Positions 54,843-64,000 of a DNA stretch of 64,000 nt are shown here, piece after piece. The translations under genes were made by a program, and so were the position numbers. A model generated the notes under the pieces. That model saw only the letters and a list, made by a program, of their open reading frames with translations, made no database searches and was not told where the DNA came from. Position 1 is the first letter of the stretch. Every line of letters starts with the position of its first letter. The stretch comes from Cunninghamia lanceolata (Eukaryota; Streptophyta; Pinopsida; Cupressales; Cupressaceae), in NCBI GenBank assembly GCA_027924645.1, contig BSBN01000860.1, positions 8,928,001 to 8,992,000 of the forward strand. The letters run 5' to 3'.

Positions 54843-54915
54843 AGGTATATTGAAAAATATTTAAAGTATAAGAAATTCAGTAAACTTATACTTAAATATA
54901 TTTTTCAATATACCT
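54843..54915. repeat. Inverted repeat, about 30-bp arms, 12-bp spacer
   Basis: AGGTATATTGAAAAATAT at 54843 pairs with ATATTTTTCAATATACCT ending at 54915. Only a 1-2-base irregularity interrupts the arms. It lies shortly before the GGCGCC array. Confidence 0.9.
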
Positions 54916-54937
54916 GACCTTGGGGACTTTTGGTTTT

Positions 54938-57465
54938 GGGCGCGAATTTGCTTGAAGACCTTAGGCGCATTTTCCCACTTGCAGAGACCCAAAAGTACGC
55001 CTTAGGTTGAGATTCATATGTGCGCCTGGAGGGAAATCAACTTTGAACCACTTTAAATTATGGCGCCTTGATTGAAACTGAAGTCAGAAGCCCTTAAACA
55101 TCAAAAAATCGACAAAGAAGTGATTTGTGAGTCTTGGTGCCTTTTCATGTTCAAATCATCATCAAATGGCGCCTGAAGTTGAAGTGAATAAGTTTAGGCG
55201 CCCATTCCTTGTTGCTCTTGTCTTTTTGGGCGTCTTGAAATGGACAAAACTCAACATCTTAGGTAAAGGCGCTCCTTGGCACCAAGATCATCTTTTAGCG
55301 CTCTGTGGAGGAGATGAAGAATATTAGTTTGTGGAGGTGAGTGAAAATTTTCCAGTTTGGCGCCTAAGAGGCCTTACAACTTGAGCGCCTTTAAGAAATC
55401 AATGAAACTAGCGCTTAGGTAAGTAAGAATGGAATCCTTTGGGAGTTTGAACGAGTACTCAAAATCATTAAGGTACCAATAAGTAGCCTCTAGAAAGCTA
55501 GGCGCTAATTCATGTATTTTCAAACCCAAATTTGCGCCTCAAGTGGTTTTGGGCAGGATTCAAGGAGGAAAGGCATTGGATTGTCCAAATTGAGCATAGA
55601 TCATCATCAGAAAGAGTTTGAAACCATGAAATTGCACTAAGGATAGATTAGGAGCCCTTTCATTCCTCTGTAGACCTATTATGACACCTAAAGCATGAAG
55701 AGTGTGTCAAAATTCATCCAAGATGGCGCCTTAAGAAACCTTGCCTTTTTTGAAGTTCATAAGGATTGCTAACATGTTAAATTGCCTATCTTGAGCTATG
55801 GCGCCCTATTACACCTAGATCATCATGATTGGGCGCCCTGGATCTGGAGTGTTGGAGGGATTATCAAATGGTGTCTAGAGGAAGTGGGGTGAGTTATAGT
55901 TTTGGTGCCTACCTTAGAGGACCTTTATGTATGAAAGCATGCCTCCTAGTGAGTTTTGGCGCCCTGAAGTGGATTTTCACCCATTTTGGCGCCTTGTAGT
56001 TGATTGAGAAGTGAGTTTTGGCGCCTTAGAGTGTTACAAGGTATAGTAGATAGTCAGAGCACCTTAGGGAGAAATCACATGACTTGACATACAAGAGTAA
56101 GCGCTTGAGGAAAAGGGATTATTCAAACTCTTGTTTAAATGAAAAATGACAAGTATAAAACTTAAATTGAACCTTAGGCGCACTTTGCCTCTCAGTAGAC
56201 CTCACATTGGCGCCTTAAAGAAACATCCTAAATCTACATCATTATGAGCGCCTAAGGGGGAATAGGGTCTTTGAAGCTATTAGCAAGTGTTTGAAGTCAT
56301 TAAAATGTCAAAAATAAGCCAAGGATCCTAGGTGCATTTCTCTCAATTTGCGCCCTAAGGAAAAATGCATCAATTCACGTTTGGTAGTGGGCGTTTGAAG
56401 GATGGAAGCCTTCTAAGGTATGTCCAATTGATTGAGATCATAGAAGCAACGATATGAAGCACCAAAGAGTCTAGGCACATACTTCACTTGAGCAACCTTC
56501 AACTAGCGCCTAAACTTGTAAAGGCGTGAATCAAAGATGAGATACCTCACTTTTGTTAAAGTTGAACATTGTACTGATTTTGAGATCAAGAAGACAAGTT
56601 TAGTCAGGGCGCACTTTCATCCCCATGTAAACCTCAATGAGCGCCTTGGAAACTAAGTTTTTATAGAGGTAAACTTGGGTGCCTCGTAAGGTGGGTTGGA
56701 CTCCACATGTATCATGATGACTTGGAATCACAAAACCTTGAAATGAATACTTATTTGACCTTAGGCACCATTTCCTATTCAGAGCATCACACATTGACGC
56801 CTAGGCATGAGGAGGCCTAAGACTGTGTAATTTGATGTTGATCCAAATAAAAATCAACTATCTAAAGTTAGGTGCCTTCATTGAAAAGTTGCCAAGAGAT
56901 CTCAAGAAGTGAAAATTTCACAAGGAAAACATAAAGTGAGTTTAGGCGCCCCTCATGCATACAATCACCAATTTTGGCGCCTTACCTAGGAGGTCTTGAG
57001 CATCATAAGCCTTGGCGTGACTTTCAACTTGCAGAGCCTTAAACATGCGCCTAGAAGGTAAAATGTTATGAATCCTAGTCCTAGCGCCCAAGAGTAGACC
57101 TCTTAAACATTCAAACATTGAGTAAAATCACCAAGTTTGTCTAGGTGCAATTCCTTGCTATTTTAGACATTTTTTGGCGCCTAGCATATGGATGATGAGA
57201 ATATCCCTTGAGAGATTGAATAAATGAACATAAGTGTTTTGAAGACTAAGAAGTTAGTTAAATGTATCTAGGCGCCTTTGCTTGTCACTCCTACCTCATA
57301 TGGGCGCCTAGATTGAAATTGCACCAAAGACATCTTTGACGTGAGCACCCTGAGGAGAGAAGTCATTTTTAGCCATTACAATTGTTTGAAATCATTTTAA
57401 GTCATGAATGTGGGACTAATTTGTGTTAAGCGCTCTTTCCTCCTCTTTTCACCTATATGTGCGCC
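54938..57465. repeat. Array of GGCGCC / GCGCCTA-type motifs
   Basis: About 40 GCGC-core motifs, roughly 16 of them full GGCGCC, recur every 30-150 bases in otherwise AT-rich sequence. Common contexts are TTTTGGCGCCTTAG and TTAGGCGC. Examples are near 55062, 55168, 55359, 55800, 55831, 55960, 55987, 56020, 56943, 56975, 57176, 57269 and 57301. The spacers are only loosely similar. The count was made by eye. Confidence 0.85.
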
Positions 57466-59459
57466 TAGATTGAAGTGAGGTTATTCATATGTTTAAAGTA
57501 ATTTCTATCTTGTAAAGTGATTAATATTATTTCTCTTGTTTTGTAGGAACCTTAACAAAGCTAAGGAGTTGTTCAATGAGTCACCTTCAAGCGAGCAATA
57601 GGGAGGCACCTTCAAGGAGGAGTCATCATGTGGTTGATCTAAAGAACCCTTCAAGATCATCAAGGACAAGTACCTGAATCACCTTCAAGTTGAAGAGGAA
57701 ACACCACTCCAAAAGGATCATCATCATTTCAAGTACATTACTTCATCCTCAATAGCATTATGTCAAAGACACTTCATCCATTCAACTTCAAGTTCTTTCA
57801 ACTTCAAGTCCAAGAGAGGTCATCTACTCCGATTCATGAATGAAGCATCATCATCTACAAGTTGAGAAAGAAACGTCATCATCATCTACTCTTCATGAAG
57901 ATGCATCAAGGAAGATCATTCCTACATCCTGCAGAGAAGAATAACAAAGTCATGCAAATGAGCAACATATATCATACTACTTACAATGAACAAGGCGAGA
58001 TCAGCAAGATACATCTCAAGTGTTCATCATCAGAAGTAATTACATTCACAAATATGCTGAGGTGGCATCTACATGGCATGTACCTATTATCATTCAATCA
58101 CAATCAGCCACATCATTTCAAACCACATTCAATGTATCATTTAATAAAAGAAGCCAAAGGGACGCCTATGTGGAAGATGTTTTAAATGGTTTCATCTTAT
58201 CCTTATCATATTGGAAAACGTGCCTTCATTGCCTCTCTTTTGTACTAAAAATAGTAAATTGTTGTAACTACCTACTGAGGTGGCATGATCTGAGCCCTTG
58301 GCTACATAAAATGATCCTAGCCATTCATTGTATTTCTGGACCACTATATAAAGGCCTTGTTGCCTCATTTGTAAAGTAGTAGTTCAGTTAGTAGTAGAGT
58401 AGAATAGAAAAGACTCTCGAAATTCTTTGAGAGTACTTGAAGTTGTTGTAAATATTTTCAAGATTAATGCAAAGGACATTGGAGTTCGCTTGGTGTTTAA
58501 GTGTTATCTTGTGGAGTAGCATGGCTTCTTGTATCTTGAATTGAATAGAGAGATGTTTCAAGTAGATTAAAAGTAGATTAGAAGTTCATTGATGTAATGT
58601 ATGTTGTATTGAATATTTGATCAACTCCTAGCTCATGCTTTTAACATTCATCGCTGGTGAAGTGTTGTGTAAAGCTAGTCTGAGCTTCATTTGCTTAAGT
58701 TCGATCATGGATGCTTGTTTGAGTTGCGCCTTTTAATGGGTGCTTGTATAAGTCTTCATGATTTGAAAACCATTCGCGTACCTTAGGAGATTGCACCAAC
58801 TCCATGTAGTTGTAGGCATCCTTGGCGAAGTGGAGTTAGGTTTATCAAGGAGTTTGTTTGTTCATACATCATCATTACTTCATTGACCTTAGATTAGTTT
58901 TCCTCAAACCCTATCTTTTGCCTTTTCTTTATCATTGATGCCCTATATATAAATCATCCACACTGAAAGGAGGAATAAGTTGAATGAAAGAAGAAGAGTC
59001 TAATTTAAGTCCCTTCGTGTTTACTAGCAGAATCATACGAAGTCGCTAAGTTAACTCATCATGAATCATAAATAAGGAACCTTGGAGTTACTTCATTGGA
59101 TCACGTAGTTCAGCCTTTGAAGAGCTCTATTCAAGAGAGAGTGGGATACTCTAGTGTTTTACTCTATTGTTGACTTGTCGAAAAACAAACATCAACACCA
59201 CCCACTTTAGGTCTAAAAATATGCAAAATAAGCATAGAATGTATCTCTCAATATTGGCTGGCCTCTGTTTATATCAACGTGCTTAAACCCTAGGCACCTA
59301 GCTCAAGTGTCGATAGAAATTAATAAAAATAATCTTTTGCTTGATATGACACTAATATCACTTAGAATGTCAATTTTGATGTTAATAATCAAGTACTAGA
59401 TAACATGGCACTAATTTCATAACATTTATTCACCCAAGTAGCCAATAAACCATGACCCC

Positions 59460-60697
59460 TGTTAGATGTAAAAAGTGGGAAGATAGTGAATAGTGCCAAG
59501 TCTATCAAATCAAATCCTCGTTTCACACTAGCATTCAAGGACAACAACCGAGCCAAGTCACTACAGATGGAGAGGACTCAGCTACAAGTTGATGTACTCA
59601 GGAATGATATAGAAAGATTGATTAGATCGAAAGATTTGCCAAACCCTAGATTCAATAAGCCTCAAACCCTAATTGTAATGAAATCGAGTACAAACGAATA
59701 AATTGCTACAAACAACTGGACATGAAGACACTAAGGAAGGATCAGGAACTTACCAGAAGTTGGATTTTCGGAGTTGAAGACTTTGTGGACTACGGGGCGG
59801 GTGCCCAAGTCTGATAGGGCAACTTTTTTGCAGATCCGGAACTGTAAGCAGTGTCGGATGATGTTCAACTCCTGCTTTCGGGATGAATCCTGTTGGGAGG
59901 ACTACGGGGCGGGCGCCCTAGTCTAGTAGGGTAGAACTACAAGTTTTCTCTAGATCTCGAATATTTTTCCTCTGAACTACTTCTCTGCACTCGCACTTTG
60001 CCAATCCCACACTTGTAACCTACAATCACAAAGAGAGGGGTTTGGGGGTTGTGGTGTTTAGGAGCTTGCCTCGGTCAAGCCCCAGAATGACATTCAATTC
60101 TTCCAACACCGTTGTTAGATAGAGTGCATGCCCAATGGAAGGCAGAGGCCAAAGCAATGATGAAATAAATTGATTGAAAACACAAATAGATGTCACTTTA
60201 TAGGTGAAGCCCTCACGGAGATGAAGATCTTTCAAATCATGAGGAGATGGATTGATGAAGCCAAATCTACGACAAACAAACACAATAACAACACAATTCT
60301 GCTTTGTAACACAATGAATGCCTTGAAAGTCCTTAGCTCAATATCACAAGTTCGCATTATCCATCCAGGTGTGAAATGAAGTCCTAAAAATGTTTATAGA
60401 TGCATTCTCGCTAACTTTCGTAATTCAAATTGAAAAGGCTGACAAAAGGAAACCTTTTTAAAGGTCTTAGGCCGACACAATAAAATTTAGATCCCGGCAA
60501 AATAGGCTGGACTTGGGCGCCCGGGCCATATTTTGGTCTTGATTAAGACTTAGGATGGACCCCTAGGTCCCATTTGACATGGGTTTCAGGGGAAATTGCT
60601 CTGGGATAAGTATTAAGTATGCATAATGTAAATAAGGGGACCTAGGAGCTAAACTAGGAGGTAAAAAGGCATGAGGTTATTTTTTTACCCAATAACA
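59460..60697 (+). repeat. Solo LTR (1,238 bp) with empty-site paralog nearby
   Basis: It begins TGTTAGATG and ends CCAATAACA (TGTTA/TAACA ends). Flanks ACCCC (59455-59459) and ACCCA (60698-60702) form a 4/5 duplication. The paralogous copy at about 61395-61410 reads through this point without the insert, fixing the borders. Inside, GACTACGGGGCGGG with YGCCC occurs at 59788 and 59900. Confidence 0.85.
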
Positions 60698-61675
60698 ACC
60701 CATCATCAACAAATCAATCATAGCTTGAGAACTGCTCGCTAGAAAGACTTGAGATAAAGCATTACGAATAGCCGATTCACACTCAAATCCAACAACAACC
60801 TGCATGACATGGTTGTAACCCCGGTAACCCTCCAAAAAACCCCTAAGAAGTTGGAACAAATTTTCATCGGGGCAGTTATAATGGACATGTACACTTATAA
60901 ATCTCTAAGGGCATGGACAATGTCAATAGTATAAAGGCCCCCTAGGGTAAATCCCCCATGAGCTCTACCGAAATATTTATTCCCTAGCTTATAGATGTGG
61001 AATAGGTGATTATTTTAAATTTCAGATCAAATTAGTCTTTAAATGGACATGTACACTTATAAAACTCCAAGGGCACGAACAGTGTCAATAGTAAAAGAAT
61101 CCTCCTAGGTTAAATCCCCCACGAGCTCTGCCTGCTGTAGCTACCCACTCTATGTCTGAAAATATGTGAAATAAGCGTAGAATGAATCTCTCAATGTTGT
61201 CTGGCCTCTATTTATTCATTGACATGCTCCAACCCTAGACACCTAGCCCAAGTGTCAATAGAAATTAATAAAAATGCTTTTGCTTGATATGACACTAATA
61301 TCACTTAGAATATGTCAATTTTGATGTTAATAATCATGTACCATATAACATGGCACTAGTGTCATAACATTTATTCACCCAAGTAGCCAATAAACCATGA
61401 TCCCTCATCAGTAAATCAATCATAGCTTGAGAACTGCTCGCTAGAAAGACCTGAGATAAAGCATTATGAATAGCTGATTCACACTCAAATCCAACAACAG
61501 GTTGCATGACATGGTCTTGACCCCGGTAGCTCTCCAAAAGGCCCTAAGAAGTAGGAACAAGTTTTCACTGGGGCACTTATAATGGACATGTACACATATA
61601 AATCTCCAAAAGGGCATGAACAACGTCTATGGTAAAATGCTCCCCCTAGGGTAAATCCCCCATGAGGAGACTAAT

Positions 61676-61888
61676 GGTGAGGGTCCTGCCTCCAAATGAC
61701 CTAAAATTTAGGAAATGCCTCTAAAATATAGGAGATAGCTCAAAACTCGTAAAAATCCAAGGGACAAATGAAAGAAACCAATTCTCACCAGTAAATACTT
61801 ATCTAGTGATCACCTGTTGCCCACTGAGAAGTATAGAAATGGCTCATAGGTCATACACATGTTGACTTAGTAAAAAGGGGATGTTACA
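61676..61888 (-). repeat. Possible LTR border, minus strand
   Basis: Read on the minus strand, TGTAACATCCCC begins at 61888, a start like those of the other Gypsy-type LTRs here, after a short CTTGGGAC run. The duplicated unit next to it may be part of this LTR. The other end was not identified. Confidence 0.35.
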
Positions 61889-64000
61889 GTCCCAAGTTCT
61901 TACCTGCTTGGAATTAAATGCAGATTTGAAAAAAAAGGGCTCCTACTGCTTGAATTTTACTTCAAATGGTAGTGATTGGAATGTAGATTAGAGGTAGTAT
62001 GGTGTGATTTTTTGCTCAGATTAAACATGAAGAATAATAGCTGAAAGCAAACAAGAACACACCATAAAACCTGTTATTTTACCTTGGAAACCCTAGTGTG
62101 CAGAAAACCAGCTCGACAGTGTCAACTGATCACCAACTCTCTTTCTTAGGTGATGATAAATTACAATGAGCACAATGGAGTGTGCAACCAACAATTGTAT
62201 ACTGCTACACCTCTCTCAACTGTATGCTATTTCTTACTCATTCTCATCTTACAAAAGCAACATAATTCATGAATTTCTCACTCCTACATTCATGTCTTGT
62301 CCAATATGGCATGCCTCTTATTTATACAGGTTCTGGACGGTGTCCTTTCACACATCAAAAGACTCCAACTGTTGGAAGTCTGAAGAGACACTGTTTTTGA
62401 GTCGTTACTGTTTTGTGTTAGCACACAGGGCAAGACTGCTAGTTGCTTGGGCAAGGTTGACAGTGGCAATTGCGCAACTGCTCGTGACGATGGTGGGATT
62501 GTTGGTGACAATGACAATTGCCAAAAACTGCAGGAATGTTACTGTTGAATGCACAACTGCTTGTGACAATGGTGCAGCTGCCAATTTGTAGGGCAGGATT
62601 GTTTGGGGCAAACCTATCACTTTATTGACAATTCTTCCTTAATATTTTTCTGTCTGGCTGGATTTTTAGAGTGTTTTGTTTTTTGATGCTATATGGATCA
62701 GGAACAAGCGTTGATTATTACCAATCATTAATTACTGCAGTATTGATCTTCTCTTGCAAACCATATTTGGAAAGCCAAGACTTCTAAGCCTAGTGGTTTA
62801 ACTTTTGGTGACTGATCTTAGTATCCTCTAGATGGTGTTGAGGTTTTGGAATCATGCAGATCGTAATTTGCGGATAAGGTTTATTTTCTTTTGATGGCTG
62901 TTGTTATCCTCCTCAATTGGATGACCCATAGGACAATGCTGAGAATCTTTCCTTGCATTGAAGTATCATGATATGAGTAGCCAAGGTAGATTCTCAAAGA
63001 TAAAAGCAGAATAAAGTGGTCTCCCAAAATGCTGTGGTGTACGCTAGAATTATCACTTTTTTACTCCTAAATCCCCAAGGCAGACCATTTCTTTGCCTGT
63101 TTTAAGCTGGTCTTTGATAGGAGATAACAAATACAACAGAACATTATCAAATGTACGGAGCTTAAACTTGGTAAAAGTAGAAAGTTACAATTTGAATTTA
63201 TCTGATTTGTAGACACCATTCAGGCATTGGTAGAAAAATCAAACTTGAAGTGATTGATTCTTATATCTAGTTGAAATTCAAGGTTTAGAGAAAAAAAGAA
63301 ATAAATCTACTGCTATAAGATTTTTTAATTTAAAATAATCATTGAATGGAGAGAATAGCGTAATAGATGACATGTGGGCTGAAGGCTTGGGCTGCACAAT
63401 TGAAGAAGTGGAATATTGTCATTCTTTTTTATCTTTTTTCTTCTCTGTTTTCGTTTTGTCTGCATTCCAGGAAATCGTAACGAATATTTAGAAACTCTCA
63501 AATATTTATGAAAAGAAAATGTACAAAGCTGAACTGTGATTTTAAAAAATGGCATGGGGACATCCTACCATCCCGCATCTCCGGGCGCACCTTGTAGAGG
63601 GAAACACCCCTAGGGACCCCTTTATTTAAGGGCCGTATGGACATGGCACCCTTTGTAGGTAGTGCCCAAAGGGATAGTGGAGGGGTGTTTCATCCACACC
63701 TTGCGATCTTCGGGATGTCACATTCCCTGGTACATGGGTTTTACCTCTGAGGTGCTCCTCAAGGAACACTTCATCTACCTTAAGTTAGATTATAATTTTA
63801 TTAAATATTAGTTAAAGATAATAACCATTCAACTTAATTTTATGTAGGTTAGAAAAACTTACTTTATTTTAATATTTAAGTTATGAAATAAATTTATTTT
63901 GTTTAAATTTGTAGTTAGATTATAATTATTTTTTTAATTTATATTTTAAGTTTTTAAAATTTCAAATCAGATGGGATATGCCGAGAGGAGTAATTACAAT
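61889..64000. other. Last part of the window, intron 6
   Basis: Around 62400-62590 short words (CAACTGCT, GTGAC(A/G)ATGGTG) recur. A GC-richer block at 63550-63780 (CATCTCCGGGCGCACC, CTAGGGACCCC) looks like a repeat fragment. The last 200 bases are very AT-rich. No gene or exon is recognised. Confidence 0.4.

Larger units (their letters stand above)
54540..59197 (+). repeat. Giant solo LTR (4,658 bp) with a GGCGCC motif array
   Basis: It begins TGTTGTGACC and ends CATCAACA (TGTTG/CAACA ends). Flanks CCCCC (54535-54539) and CCACC (59198-59202) match the undisturbed CTACC at 61141-61145 in the second copy of the duplicated target, which supports the borders. A 30-bp-arm hairpin lies at 54843-54915, the GGCGCC array at about 54938-57465, and TATATAAAGG at 58345. 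The ORFs inside have no domain. No primer-binding site or gag follows, so it is solo or an unusual element without internal genes. Confidence 0.7.
54524..61675. repeat. Tandem duplication of a roughly 540-bp unit, first copy split by two LTRs
   Basis: Copy 2 is 61130-61675. Copy 1 is spread over 54524-54539, 59203-59459 and 60703-61129. Both start GCCTGYTGTAGC and contain AATATCACTTAGAAT, CAAGTAGCCAATAAACCATG and AATCAATCATAGCTTGAGAA. In copy 1 a 159-bp internal part (ATGGACATGTACACTTATAA) is repeated (60883 and 61042). The underlying element is unknown. Confidence 0.8.
51520..64000 (+). other. SPS intron 6, incomplete (over 12.4 kb)
   Basis: No exon matching the next family block (the AGDFLLSRA-type region) was found up to the end of the window, so the intron continues beyond. 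It holds the solo LTRs listed separately. 51520-52097 itself shows nothing recognisable. Confidence 0.8.

Noticed and set aside
53951..61888. One large minus-strand LTR bounded by TGTTACA at both ends
   Set aside because: The left TGTTACA is better explained as the end of the plus-strand LTR 52098-53957, and the interval contains independently bounded insertions.
62166..62591. 141-codon plus-strand ORF
   Set aside because: Composition follows short repeated words and the opposite strand is also open; no domain or splice context.
51520..64000. A seventh synthase exon in this interval
   Set aside because: I looked for the next conserved block (AGDFLLSRA type) and found no match with splice sites.

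Overview
This is nuclear DNA of a land plant, most likely a conifer or other gymnosperm. The basis is one conserved housekeeping gene with tiny exons and introns of more than 20 kb filled with nested LTR retrotransposons. The lineage is an inference; plant origin is supported by the protein match and the retroelement types.

The only host gene I can support runs left to right across nearly the whole window. It is a mitochondrial solanesyl/polyprenyl diphosphate synthase (SPS3/COQ1 type, ubiquinone side chain). Six coding exons are visible: 258-401, 22053-22145, 22401-22481, 25192-25263, 51057-51188 and 51433-51519. All junctions are phase 0 and together they give 203 codons, about half the protein, from a mitochondrial presequence through the first Asp-rich motif. 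The remaining exons must lie past base 64000. Intron 1 is 21.7 kb, intron 4 is 25.8 kb and intron 6 is over 12.4 kb.

Intron 1 holds a nearly intact Copia element (2428-7802, target duplication TAGCC), a decayed 3.2-kb minus-strand reading frame of transposon type, a 54-bp-arm inverted repeat, LTR-like pieces and a 30-bp minisatellite.

Intron 4 holds a LINE ORF1 remnant; a minus-strand Copia 5' half; a minus-strand LTR element end with unusual ORFs; an RNase H fragment and a second transposon-type ORF lying between AT-rich tracts; a fragment of a subtilisin-like protease gene; and a complete but pol-less Ty3/Gypsy-type element (42401-50221, target duplication CAATG). The gag of that element is itself split by a solo LTR (44362-46120, target duplication GGGAA), and its 5' border is tandemly triplicated.

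Intron 6 holds three further solo LTRs. One is about 4.7 kb and carries a dense array of GGCGCC-type motifs. Two of them sit inside one copy of a tandem duplication whose second copy preserves both empty target sites.

The host exons encode one enzyme; everything else is mobile or repetitive DNA in its introns. No CRISPR, rRNA or tRNA gene was seen. All alignments and identity estimates were made by eye.
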